In this document: in pieces, positions 1 through 39,700 of the stretch
Layout: the number at the start of each line of letters is the position of its first letter
Position numbering within the stretch: the stretch's first letter is position 1
Source: Anopheles merus
Taxonomy: Eukaryota; Arthropoda; Insecta; Diptera; Culicidae
Reading direction: 5' to 3'
DNA: 64,000 nt
NCBI RefSeq assembly: GCF_017562075.2
Contig: NC_054083.1
Location: 27,534,058 to 27,598,057 of the forward strand
Position numbers and translations under genes: made by a program
Notes under the pieces: model-generated
Seen by the model: only the letters and a program-made list of their open reading frames with translations
Told to the model about the DNA's origin: nothing
The model's database searches: none

Positions 1-1741
1 CTAATCTGTCAATCGTTCAATTAGTACGCAATAAAACACCAACCATTACAATAATTTTATGCAATTGCTGTGCTTCTTTTACCACCCGCGGTTGTGGGTA
101 ATAACAACACCGACCGCTCACCATCGTTTTATTATCCATCAAAATCGCTGCAGGAGAAAAATGGTAAACGAAGTAACTACACAAAAAAACGCGCTGCTAA
201 CGTCGTAATTTTGTCACTTCTTTGTTTAGGAACGTTTGTGCTTCCCTTGTTTGTGTGTGTGTGCTTTTTATCTACCGTTTCTGTGTGTACTGTTGTGTAC
301 ACATAAACGCTCATTTTACCCGGTTTTGCAGTTATTACGTCCCCAGGCGTCGAACCGAAATTGTCGGGTCTGAAAGATAAATATTGAACGAAACAAAAGG
401 CAAAAAAGCCCGTTCATTGCTTTGACGATTTCGTATGATGGTCAGAGGTATAAAAAGTATGGCTGACGGAAGAAGTGAACTGTCACCTCGCTGCGGGCAT
501 TTCCTCTCTCTCTTTCTCTCTCTCGCTCTCTCTCTCTTTCTCTCTCTCTCTCTGTGTTTTGCTTTCAAATTGCCTTCAATTACATTTTATATTGAATTTA
601 CTTCTGTTTTACAACCGGTCGTCTGCTTTTTCGCGTTAATTGAAGGAATAATTTGAGAGCCATTTTTTTGTGGCTTGATGTACGATAAGTTAACAGATAA
701 ATTCATTTATTAGAATCTATTTTCAAACATTTGAATGAAGCTGTTGAAAAATGCCAAAGAAATCCTTGAAAAAGAACATTAAATCATAATCTCTGTACCG
801 TTTTCATAATTGTTGAACCAAATAATAACCCAGCAAAGCTATTCCGGCACACACTCTCACACACACACACACATACACACACAACCTCTAAACTTTTCTT
901 CATACATCATCTGCCGCAGTGTGGTAAATGGTTTCGTAAATCATTCCGAATTGCTTTGTCGTCCAATATTGTCTCGTGCGCAAAGTGCGATCAATATAGT
1001 AAAAAAAAACCTCTCCAAATCCTCTGTTTTACTCCAAAAAGAGTAGAAGAGACAGGAGCAAAAAATATATAGACACAACTCAACTTGTATCAACTTGTTG
1101 AAAATACGTGCCGCACGAAATCTGTGCCACTTTTGCTACACATACCAGTCTTTGACGCACCGACGTTTCGTGGACGCGGATACGAGCTCTGCTGCACGAT
1201 TTATGCGTTCGCCACCACCACCACCCAGCACAACAGGGTCGATCATTCGCTCGTCGTTGCCATAAAAACGTAGCAGGATTTCCGCTGTAATTTAATTAAT
1301 TATATTTTATTACTATCTCTGCTTCCTCTGCCTGCTCTGACAGCTCCGGTGAAGTCGTTCCGTTGTAATGTGTTGTTGTGTGTGTTGTGCGTGTTTTTTT
1401 TTTTTTGTTGCTTCTTCTTCAAATGTCTCTTCCTCATCCTTTATCACTTTTTCTCATGTACTCTTATTTTGTCTTCTTTTTACAGATCTACACTCTCGTG
1501 CGGGATAGCTGTGGCAAAGCGGAAGGGTAAGAGTTTCCGTCACGGATCGTAGCATCCCGGTAGGGCGGTGTACGGTGCGTCTTCCGGTCCACGGACTGTC
1601 GATTTCGTTATTACACCGGAACCTCCGCTCTGGCAAGGGCAAGCGTCAGCAGTAGCAGCGTCAATCAAATCTTCCGTACGCTTCCCCCTTTGAAACTTAT
1701 CCGCACAGCCAGGCGGCACAGCTCCTTTGCCGTACCGCACG
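1..1741. other. Upstream and 5' untranslated region of the first gene
   Basis: No protein gene is supported here. The stretch holds a CT tract at 503-553 and CA runs near 848-880. A pyrimidine-rich 3' splice site (tttttacag) ends at 1485, so the exon carrying the start codon at 1742 may begin at 1486 with an upstream non-coding exon. No TATA box or first exon could be fixed from sequence alone. Confidence 0.4.
503..553. repeat. (CT)n microsatellite
   Basis: About 50 bp of imperfect CT repeat with TTT and CG interruptions. Its complement is GAGAG, the core bound by GAGA-type factors in flies, so a regulatory role about 1.2 kb upstream of the start codon is possible but not shown. Confidence 0.8.
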
Positions 1742-24994
<23,253 letters not shown>

Positions 24995-25268
24995 GTGTGA
25001 GATGCGCTCCTGGATAGCTACCATACTAAAATACTCCCCACAATGCACTAAAATAATTACAAACGTAACACATTCACGCTGTTGAGGAATTGCTTCAGTT
25101 TCTCTCTAACGACGTATGCGCCCTCTGTAGGGTTTTACGGGTAACTGCTGACAGCGATCGCCGAATTCCGATTTTTTCATTTTTATTTTTTTGTGTACTG
25201 TCGTAGTATATTAACCAGATTAAAAGACAAATATCTACACTTTTTTATACCATAATAACACTGTGACT

Positions 25269-25274
25269 AATAAA
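25269..25274 (+). terminator. Polyadenylation signal of the secreted protein gene
   Basis: AATAAA lies 275 bp after the stop codon of the long isoform, in AT-rich sequence. Confidence 0.5.
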
Positions 25275-27601
25275 ACATATACACAGAAACACGCGCGAGC
25301 AAAACTGAATGGTACGTTGAGCGTTGAGAATGATTTAGCATTTAAGTATTTCGATGAAATGTTCACACGGTAAGTAAAATTTTAAAGACTTTGATATTTC
25401 AAGGAATTTATACTAGTTGTTTGATAAATTGAAGAGGTTTTTTTCTAATAAATTAAATTTAATCTTTTACCCTTTTTTTCAAATTACAATCACATAATGG
25501 AGCAGCCTGGTACTTTGTATCAAAAATAAAAACCTAGCATAAAAATACAGAGCAATCAACATTGAGAGTGAAATATGATAGTTTATAAAAAATTGTACTG
25601 TTTTTGTACGTTATTTTTATGTAGTTACAAATTATATTTTTCCTTTTTCTTGTAAATTTAAACTTTCAAAGCTAATGGAGTTGCATGGTATCTCATGCAA
25701 AAAAAAACTTAAATATAAAACTGTAAACATAAAATACAGAGACAAAACATGCATCGTACTAAAACTATGCTATATTCAACATCGATGAGATTACTCAATT
25801 ACTTGCCTCAAAGAAATCAATTAAGAAACTGCTATTGATTCGTTTCATTCTCATACCCTAATACGGCATTATGCAAGGTAACAAGGGCGTGCTAGCCTAG
25901 CCTCGAGCAACTTTAAACTACCAGCACCGTCGCAAAACAATGTTCCAACTTTCATACCGGTCATTTGTTCGTTCGTTGTGTGCATTGTTTCTCCCCCATT
26001 CTTCGTAGCATACCGGTCAGTGCAAAGGAGGAAGAGAATAGCACAAACAATCCATTCCCGTCCCGTCGCTGCCCCTGCGGATGCATCCGTGCCGAAGCAA
26101 AAGGAGGAAACAACAACTTTGACCTCACGGACCAAACGCTCTCAATAATAACGATGGTAGCACCGGGCCCGCTCCTTTTGCCTCCCCACCGTCCACAAAC
26201 CTACGACCTTCGGTTTAGTTTGTTCATGCACAAATAAAATGCTTTTTCTATCCATTTGTGCCCTTTCTGCAGGGCAGGGCAGAGCAGGCAGAACGCCAGC
26301 AAAGAGAGGCGGAGAATTATTCTATTTTGTTTCGTGAGAACTATTTCACTACCGGGCATTCCATCATAGTTTGCTCGCAGTGGCTTCGCAGTTGTCCCCT
26401 TTCGGCATGCCGGCCACAATGCCACCCACTCGTTCCCATATTCTGCACCATCCCAGTCAGCTTGATCGAAAATTGTCTGCTGGAATTAATTAAAAGTTTT
26501 TTGATTGCAATACATCGACCATTCGGGCATGGAGCTGGATGGGTGTTGAAGCGCTCTGGGAGTGGGAAAAAGGGGAAAACTATTTCTACCGGAAACGGGA
26601 TCCAACTTTGTGGACATTGTTTTACGCGAACCATTACCACGCGTACTCTCCCCTGTCGCCTCGAGTGCTGTATGATGTAGAGCATGACCGAATACTTTTT
26701 GTGCAGAAGAAGAAAAAACTCCACCAGTGTGCGACCACTCGAAGCGAAACAAAACTATGCTATTTTCATTAAACTTTGCATCTTAAGTCAGCAATTCCTT
26801 TCCAGCGCGCAAGAGAGCCTCAGAGAGCGTGTACAGCGAGTGGTTGTGGGGTTAGTGTTTTTCACCATCTCATACCACCACCATTCACTCATTCAAAAGG
26901 GTCACAGGTCACAGGTGAGTAACATTCGTGCCTTTTCCTTCCCTTTGCTTTTATGTATCTTCAGCGAAAGGAAACGTTTGCAAGCTCCCCTACTACCTGC
27001 TGCCACCTACCCTCATATGCCTTTCATCTACACCTACACCGGTAAAAGTTGATGAAGATGGAAAGTTACATCGTGTGCCGCAACATCGTGTACACGCGAG
27101 TGGAAAAAGGGTTTCCTGTTTTCCGACAGTGAAAAATGGTAGCAAAAAAGCAGCAACAAAATGCTTCTGCAGGGCGAAGTGTGTGCCGAAGCTTCTCGTA
27201 CGGATGTGGTTGTGCAGTTGGCTTACAGTTGGGGAAATGGTTTGGTGCTGCTGGAAAATGAAATAACGACGAGCAAACGGACCGACCGACCGGATGCAAC
27301 GCTGACCCCCTCCGGGATAACGTGTACGCGAGTCATAAAGCAACTAAACTAACTAAGCCACTAGTAAGGCACTGGTACACCCTCAAACTATAAGAAGGAA
27401 ACAAAGTTCCCCATTACCTTTTTGCTTTGTAAATTGTTAAATGGAGGATTAAATTAGCGTAGTTTACAGATTGAGGTGCAAATTTTTTTTTTTTTTTTAA
27501 ACGAAAAAACCTTTCTGATGGAAGAAAATATACAGTCAGTAATAGTGAAGGCAGGCCAAGACCGCAAAGCGGTTGTAGCGCCGGATAAGTCAAGTCAAGT
27601 C

Positions 27602-28597
27602 ACTAGTGATGGGAGCTCCGGATTGGATTCGTGAATCCACTCCGACTCCAACATTCTTAATCCGGATCCGACTCCGAAATAAATATCGAATCCAAATGGC
27701 ACCTGTTGCATCCGTGCTTCACTATCATGCTTAATTCGTACAAAAATAGTTACACTAAAAATCAGTAAAAGCAAAATAAAAGAAATAAAATAAAAGAGCA
27801 AAATAGTTACAAAAATAGCTACAAAACTAAACTTGCAAGCAACCCTAGCTCTTTGCTAACATTACTGTATTCATAGCCACACATATAAGCAAAAATTCGA
27901 TCGTCTATGTGCGTACCGACAAAATACCATATCCTGGGTTTTCAATGGTTTTCTGGTTGTTTCCAGATTTTTGTTTTGTTAAATCTCCTGATTAATGGTT
28001 TGCATCCCTAAACAAATTACATTCTCCGTACTGGCTAGTGTAATTTCGATTTTCACTAGCGCATCTGGCGGCGGCTGATGGAAGCTTTTTTGGTCATCGA
28101 GAGAATGATCATGCCGCATCTCAAAATTTAGTAGTTTTTCATCGTTTTTTGGTTCGGAAATGGCTGAAATACTTCCACAACATATCAAGCTATCAATTAC
28201 AAAGCTTTTCCAGTTCAGTTTAATTGAAAAACATGGAAAAAATAACATATATTCTGAAGCGACTACAAATTGTTTGGCAAAATGCTTCGGTCAGCCGCCG
28301 CCAGATGCGATAGTGAAAATCAAAATTACACTAGCGAGTACAGACAATATCCCCCGGCCTCAATACGTTTGGATTCTTCTTTCTAAACATCGTTCAAACA
28401 AATAATTCGAATAATTGTCAACAATTGTGTTGAATAATTGACAAAGGATGGTGAAATTTACCCAACAACTTAAAAGGCTCCATCCCAAACAGCCATCCCC
28501 GCTACAAAGTCTGGAGTTGATCCGGATTCGAATCCGAAAGCAGTCGGATACGGATCAATCCAAATCCGGCTGCAGATCAATTTTGCCCATCACTAGT
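27602..28597. mobile_element. hAT-like non-autonomous DNA element
   Basis: About 1 kb is bounded by perfect 12-bp inverted termini, ACTAGTGATGGG and CCCATCACTAGT. TAGTGATGGG ends are typical of hAT-superfamily elements. Both ends carry GATTCC/GGATTC-rich subterminal motifs. No transposase is encoded. I could not find a clean 8-bp target duplication, so the exact boundary or superfamily is uncertain. A foldback repeat is nested inside, at 28021-28360. Confidence 0.55.
28021..28360. repeat. Foldback repeat with about 58-bp inverted arms
   Basis: The left arm (28021-28078) is the reverse complement of the right arm (28291-28348) with only a few mismatches. Each arm contains an inner inverted pair around AAAATCGAAATTA (CTAGTG and CACTAG). 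A third, single copy lies at 62340-62405 in the Hsp83 copy 2 intron, so the unit is dispersed. No open frame is present. Confidence 0.65.
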
Positions 28598-29541
28598 CAG
28601 TACCGAAGAACGTAATTAAAAGTCATCAACAATGAAATAATCACGCAAATAAGTCATGTAAAACACAGCAAAACGTTTTACCGACACGTACAAAGAAATA
28701 AAGCCAATTTTAAAAGGTACAAAAGCACAGCAAAGGAGCTGCATTGTAAGCTAATTTAAACGAGACGTTTCATCACCGCTACCTACACGGAGGGCTTGGT
28801 ACATGAAAACATTAAGCGCCCACGAAAACAATGCAGTAAAGATACGGTACCGCCCATAAATAATCCAAGCAACCCTTGCACTGTTGATTTTAAATTTCTC
28901 TGCCCACCTTTGCTTCAATCCTTTCCGGTCGCTGGTGCACCGTGTATTCCACACTTTTGTATTCACTTTTCCCACTGCCCCCCACACATCATGGGCTCAG
29001 CGCGCCCTCAGCGTGGACACGGGTTTCCGAATAATTAGAAGACATTTTTCATTTCCATTCGTCGCAAAATGAAAGCGGCTGTCGGGAGTTTTTCTAAAAA
29101 AATGACCCCAGACACACGACCCCTTCTGCGCTCTAAATCATAGTGAGACCCAGAAGTAAAAAGGCATGCCAAGCAATTGGAGCCCATCCTTCGCAGTTGC
29201 TGCTCTGTTGCTGCTGGTTGACCGGGGAGACGAGCAACTGCTACTAAAACAACAAGAAACGCCACTTAGCGCTGTTTTGCTTTTGTTTGCAAGGCCAGCT
29301 GATATATAGGGGAGGCTTTAATTTGTTCGGGGTTTCTTTTCTTTGTTCTTCCTCCCTTTCTTGCTGTAATGCAGCCCATTTTGTTGGGCCCACCGGTATG
29401 CCGGTAGCCCCGGCACACACATTTAACACACTAGTACGCAGTAACAAACGTACGCAGTCGGAAAGATGTTCATCGATGGTGCAGAAAATGTGTCCGTCGT
29501 GTGTGGCACATTAAACATATTACAGCATAGAGGACATGCAT

Positions 29542-29544
<3 letters not shown>

Positions 29545-29576
<32 letters not shown>
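29545..29576. repeat. (CA)n microsatellite
   Basis: About 32 bp of CA repeat in the intergenic region. Confidence 0.9.
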
Positions 29577-29581
<5 letters not shown>

Positions 29582-32151
29582 ACCCGTCGAACGATACGGC
29601 TCTTTCATGGTACGCAAAACTTCGTCCATAGCCCGCATTGCCCGCACACACACACAGCAAGCCGTGAGCAACACAAAACAAACACAGCGGGCAAATGCTT
29701 TCCCAGAGCCAGAGCCACGAGTACGGGGCACATACGAGCCCTTTTTTCTTTTCTTTTTTTTATTTTTGGGTTGAGAAGGTAGGTGAAGTTGTTGGCAAAA
29801 TTTAACCGCAATGCTGACATGCTTTTCAAATGCAAATTACCATGTTTTAGAGGGAGTGAAGGGACGCAAAAACGAAACTACTACTCACCATCATCACCAT
29901 CCCACCATCGGCTGGCGGCGGTTGGGGTATAATCCACTTCCTTCTGCTTTTCTTGTTGTAGGGGAACGGTGGAGAGTGTGGTCGATGCTTTTTCGTGACA
30001 ATCAAACTTCCCATTCTACCCACTCCTCTCTCACTGCCGGTGCGTTTGATACATCAGACCGGAACGTATTATGCTCACCAAAAAAGAAGGGACGCCCGGA
30101 GTCTTCCGGAGCGGAATGTTTTTCTAGCGTTGGGGGGTTTTCCCTTCCATTTCGATCCACTGTTTGCGTTTTAATGAGCGGTAACTGAGAGGTGTGTAGT
30201 AAGTACGGCTAGTGTACACGGCAAGTGGTGCGAGAATGTTTCACAAATGCGTCGAAGATGATGATGAGACCGTGCCCCCGAAGACCTCGAGCGATTGTCA
30301 TGGAAACGCGCTGGTACCATGATACCCGGCTGTCTGTCTTCTTGTCGGCCTGCAAGAGGACCTTAATATAACCTGAATAGTGGCTTGTCTACTTCTCTAT
30401 AAAGGAGCTTTTTATCAGCTTCTTCGTTGAAACATTAAAAAAAACTTTTTTCCAAACGACATTAATATTGAAATAAATTGCGTTCACTCACAGCATCTAA
30501 GAAAATCACTCAATTTTTATTATTAGATTTCCATGCAATTTTTGTTTTATTTTATACAAAACGTAAATAAAAACATATTTCCTATCGTTCTACAAAAGAA
30601 ACCTCAACTGCCATTTCGTCCGTCTAATTCAAAAATAACGAGAAGAAGAAGAACGGCAATTGCACCGAAAATATGTTTACCCAGTTTGTCCCGCTTCTAC
30701 GCGCTTCCAGCAACATCCCACTCCCACTTTTGTCCCATCGAACACACCCGTACCCGTCTCGTACCCGGCTCTGAATACATTAGCATACGGAAATGGTTAA
30801 CAAGCCGTTCGGTTTTGCTCCGGTTTTCCCTATCCCAGCGCTTCTTTTAAGGTCGTTATATCGGGCCCCCGTACTGTCGAACCTTCAATGAGACACGCTC
30901 CACCCGCTCTGTCCGGTTTGGCACGTTGAAGCCAAAAATTTGCATAGATCATCATCGTCGTTGCCCGTCGTTAGGATAAATTCGTTAAGTTTGCCCGTGT
31001 ACCGCCTTCCGAAACGCGCTGCAATGATATTCCGAGCACCAGCGGGCACAAGCGGAAAGCCGAACAGGAAACATACACCACGACAAGATTGTGCACAATT
31101 GTGTGCCACAAGCGCAGGACAAATTTGTTAACAACTGGGAGATTTTTTCCTGGATCTTACCAACTTTGTGAGCACAGAAGGACACGGTTCGTTACTTACC
31201 CTCGTTAGGCGATGTTTTGTATTTGAAAGGGCAACAGCATCGATAAAGGTACAGCGTAGCTTCTTCAGATGTAGATAGGAAACCGCAAGACCACTTTAAG
31301 GTAAGGTAAACAAAACATTATCCGTATCCTTTTCCCGTGGACGGCTGGAAATTTGCGCAAACGGAAGCTTTTGATGTAAATCGATTTCTTCTAAAAGGCG
31401 GGTCAACAAAAGCGATGAAAAAAACATGTTTTACTAAACAAAATGAATCGAGGAAATAGAGATAAACCCCTTCATGCTGGTTTCTTTGTTCATGAATTTT
31501 GAAAAAAACGCACCACACAAATGTGTTTTCTGTATGCGACAACATTTATCTATTTTATTTTGTAACGGTTTAGCACGCCCTGCCTAGAAGACAGTTTGGG
31601 CCTGTACCGTTTGGACACCGATTAATTTGGAATCACTTTGATAGCTCATTGGAAGACAAATGTTCTCTCATTCACGCTGTATGTAACGTGTTGGTGTGTG
31701 TGTTTTTATACTTTTGTTATATATTATTTCATTTCCCTCTCTGTCGTACTGGCAGAGTTTCTAATATATAGCTTAGACGATTTTTCAACATGGCAGCTAC
31801 AAGCATTACTAAACCAAATCCACGGCTGTGCGGTATGCAGACAGGGAAGAACTCTCTGGTCCATCTTATTGTCCCCGCCATGGAAACCGCGCGACCTCAA
31901 CCTGGATCATACCATACCGTAACGAATCTATTAATGTCTGCTTCATTTTGTGCGCAAGTCGCTGTGCTGTGCGTGGAAGATAATTAAACTAATCGGGGCA
32001 AATCCGTTTCCCATTTTGTCCGCAATCTAGCGTGATTGCTAAATCGCAACATCCTCAATTCCTATCCATTCATGTAGCAGCTTTCCGCTCATTCTCATCC
32101 GCTTCTGTGCAGTAAGTTAGCTGGCACAGGTGCTGGTCGTTTGGCGTGCGT

Positions 32152-35755
<3,604 letters not shown>

Positions 35756-36686
35756 TTTTTATTCACCGGCACGTACTTTTTGCACTCCCTAAAACACTTG
35801 CAAACTAAAAACACTTTAAATAACAGCACACAGCGATACACTGCACGGCTTTCCAGCGGTGCGCTAGAATGATGTCTATCTCAGTGCAGCAGTTTTTTGT
35901 TGCTTCTTCTTCAACAGCGACAGACCGACCAAGTCACCATCGACCATGCGCGAATCGGCGACCCCGAAACAGACACGCCGCACTGGGTTTTTACGCACGT
36001 GAAAATCACACAGAGACCGTACGCGTTTCGCTCTCTGCAACGGACAGATGCGGTTTGTACCCCGATCTCGTGGGAAATGTTCAATTTATCCTCCTGCCGC
36101 ACACACGATGATGATGTGGTGGAGTCAACGCTTTTTTAAACCACACAGAAGATGCAGTGTTTTTCAAGCAGTACAATCGCTTGCACGGAATTGCCATGTG
36201 CTCTAACAATATAAAACTAAAAAAACCAGCAGTTTTTCACGTATTTTCCAGCAATTCGTCCACAATGAAACAGGATGCCTAAATCCTTTTCATACCTGAT
36301 TGAATGTATCCTTGTTATTTAAATTTAATTCCCCTGAAAACGGGTACCTGCGACAATGACAGCACAGCCGGCCGGGATTACATCGTTTAGAGGATGCAGT
36401 TGAATACTTTTGTCGCTGAACAGAAGGTCCGTAGACCGTTTGCTTTCAAAGTTCTTTCGTGTTGTGGAAAGGATACAGTTATTCACGAACAAAAGGATTC
36501 AAATTCGCTTTTTCAATTAAATTAAATATAAAACCGTAAATTTAAAAAAAAAATGAAGATCACAACATAGTAACGACAGGACAAGATGTGGGTAAGGAAA
36601 TAGTCAAAGCAAAATCAACTCTTATCCTTAAAATGTATATATTTGGGATTACGAATGTGCAGTAATAGAAATAAGTTTAAAAATAC

Positions 36687-36692
36687 TTTATT
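36687..36692 (-). terminator. Polyadenylation signal of TRAPPC8
   Basis: AATAAA on the minus strand (TTTATT on plus) lies about 47 bp after the TAG stop codon. Confidence 0.55.
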
Positions 36693-36738
36693 TGATGCGA
36701 TAATATGCAATAATAAGATACTTTCAAAACCTTACGTC

Positions 36739-39700
36739 CTACGCTCTCAGTTCAACTGATTGGAAGCTTTCCTCCAGGAAACATCTCTGCGCCACATAGC
36801 TAAGAAACGAAACGAAACAAAATTATGTTATTTTTTCATACGAAAATTCAAATAACCGAGCATACCTTTGATTAACGCCCCAGCCGCTATCGATATCGTC
36901 GTTCTCGACCGGCATCACTTTATCTAAATCATCAAAAATACCATAAACGTTCGACTGGCCCGTGAAAGTGATTTGCTGCAACCGCTCGGACGGTGGACAG
37001 TACACACTGCATCAACAAAAAGAAACCCAACAGAAGCTATTGATTAAAGAAAAAATCGAATAAAAACCCCGTCAATCCCACTTACGTGTCGTAGAGATTT
37101 CTCAGCTGCACAAAGTGCTGTCCGTACGCCTTTCGGGACGCACCGTTGTCGTTAATCGTGGCGGACCAGTTCACACAGAGCGTCATGTGGCTGTCCCGTT
37201 GGTTGACTATTTGATTGAACTCTTCATTGCTGCCCGGTTCGTACACGCGTATGAATTTGGTTTCGTTCTTGAGCAGAAAACTGCCCGCCGCTTCCAGCGC
37301 GGGAAGAGTTGCCTTGGCGGCCGGCTCCGATGCGCGCACCGTCACGGTGGACAGCTTCTGCGAAACGTAACCTTGGAAGTTGCCATCATACACGACGTCG
37401 GCCGTACGACGCTGCAGGTTGCAGCGCAGGCTGACGGTTTCATTCGTTTTCAGTCCCCCGCCCGACTGCAGTTTGGTGTGGCCTGGTGTTTTAATATCTA
37501 AAAGAAAGCAAAAAATATCAATTACATTGTCATTGTGTGCTGTTAAGGGCAAAGAACCTTCTTGATACATACAAACCACTCTATTTTGCTGCAGCTCGTA
37601 CGCAGAACAGTAAAGATACAGCTCGTTGATCACAATTTCCGTCATTAGCGGATGGTGGACTTGGTTTAGATTCTTCACATTCACATCAATACCCAGCTCA
37701 CGCTTGGTCGGATTGCTCAGATTGCAGTTCGCATCGACGAGCAACGAATCGTTTACGTTAAAATTCCACGTATGTCGCACGAGACGATGCCTGAAAGCAA
37801 CCAAAATTAGCAACCATTCCTAAAACCATCGATTATTTCCATTGCTTACTTCAACTTCGGATAGTCCTGTGGCATTGCATAGTAAATCATCAGCTTGATG
37901 TCTTTCTGCCCCTTCGAGTACGGGGCCTGCAGCCACAGCGTGGCCGTCTTCGTCTCGTTCGGAGCGATGAAGTTGCCATCCGCCTCCCGGAACGCTCTAC
38001 ACACGTACTGCTTGCGTGCCTCACGATCTCGGCCCACGTTTTCGTTGGCCAGGTTTTGTAAATCGCGCCGTATCGACAGCGGTATGTCCGCTTCGCTCGG
38101 ATTCAGCAACACATACCGTGGATTGTCGATGCACACGTAAATATCGTTCAGCACACTCACGCCTGCATTTGTCATGTTCATTTTCAGCGGAATAACCTCT
38201 CCCGCCAGCACCTCCGACGGTGCGTGGCTGAAGCTGACGTGCAGGGCCGGCGCCGGGGGAAGAATCTCTATCTCCAGCTTGCGATCAAAGGCCGCCACAG
38301 CGGACGCAGCGGCTGCAGCTACCGCTTTGTTTCCGTCCTTGCCACCGGCACTGCCGACACGTATCGGTTGCGCTTCGAACAGCTGTTTGCCCCACAGAGA
38401 CGGTGCTTCGCCCGAACCGGCCGGCTGAGCCGCCGATATCTTACCGACGATGCCCAGTATCCGCAGCTGGCCGGTACTGCGCGGCGTTAGCTTCAGGACA
38501 AGCGTTTTCATCTCATGCTCGCCGAACGTGACGAGCGCCACAAAACTGGACGCGACCACGTTCTCAATTTCCGACCGCTCCTCCAAGCTAACGTCGCCGA
38601 GAAAGAGCGGACGGTTGGAGAAAATCTCGCCCGTCTCCCGGCGGAATTCCCACAGGAGGTTGATGTTCTCGAACAGCACCGCCGGTTTGATGGTGTTTTC
38701 AAGGTTGAACGCCACCTCGATCGGTTCCCCGTGCACGGAGCGGGGGTTTTCCGTCGCCGGCGACTCGGTGGAGAACAGCGACTTCGAGGGACGGAACACC
38801 ATCACCGGGCGCTCGGCAGCGCTCTGCACCAGCATTTCCTCCATCTTGTTCCACACGTTTTCATCCGTTGGGGTAGCCTAAAAAAACGGAAGAGCATGTT
38901 GTAAAGATACAGCTGATAGTCAGACCTACGTGTGTATGGGGGCACGTTCCATGCGGGGCTTGAACCCATGACGGACATGTAGTTAAGTCGTACGAGATGA
39001 CGAGTTGACGACTGTACCACCAGACCGGCCTAAGCCACAGACTTACCGTAATGTTAATATTCGTTGCCGCCACGTGCAGCGGATTCGAAACTGGCGGCGG
39101 TGACGTTACCAGCACCTTCGTCATCGTCTGCACTATCTTCGGCAGCGCGATCGATGGAATATCATTCGCGCCCTCACCACCCTTCGCCTGCAGTGCCTTT
39201 TTCGTGCTGAGATACTCGCGCAAAAACAACGTCTGCTGGGTGGCCGTTTGCATGCTCGAGGGGCGCAACAGATGCTCCAAACAGAGGCTCGCTTCGTCCA
39301 GCTTCTTCAGGTTCGAAGCCTGTCGACCGATCGTGTACTGGATGTGATCCTCCGCCAAACTCCAGCCACGGTTCTCAAACACCTGGTACGCCTGCTTGTA
39401 CGTGCGGAACGAATGCTTCCGCTGGCCAACCTTGGAAAATCTATGGCCCGCCAGCACGCAGTGCAGCGCGTACTTACGATACTGGGGCGGATTCGCTAGC
39501 AGGAAGCAATACGAGGCCTGCTCGAGCAATAGTGCCGACCGCAGGTCCGAATCTTCACTCGTCATCCGGATCAACTGCTTGGCCGCCTCGTTGTACTGTT
39601 TGGCCGCTCGCAAGCACTCCATGGACAGCAGCGTGGCACGGGTAGCGAACTGGGGCAGCTTGCAGCTGTTCAGGTAGGTTAGTATTGCTTCCTCCATGTA

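Larger units (their letters stand above)
24995..32151. other. Intergenic region with repeats
   Basis: No coding gene is supported between the secreted protein gene and GABA transaminase. Open frames here are short, overlap on both strands and lack recognisable domains. The region holds a diverged direct repeat (about 25496-25560 and 25673-25748), a hAT-like element (27602-28597), a CA array (29545-29576) and the 3' UTR of the transaminase. A possible AATAAA on the minus strand for that gene is at 31554-31559. Confidence 0.5.

Noticed and set aside
26905..26920. Plus-strand donor CACAG/GTGAGT as a 5' exon of a downstream gene
   Set aside because: The next plus-strand gene is 15 kb away with its own promoter region, so the motif is isolated.
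31140..31210. Two strong minus-strand donor motifs (GTAAGATCC and GTAAGTAAC) as evidence of an extra gene
   Set aside because: No partner acceptor with a coding exon was found nearby. They could belong to a non-coding RNA, but nothing else supports it.
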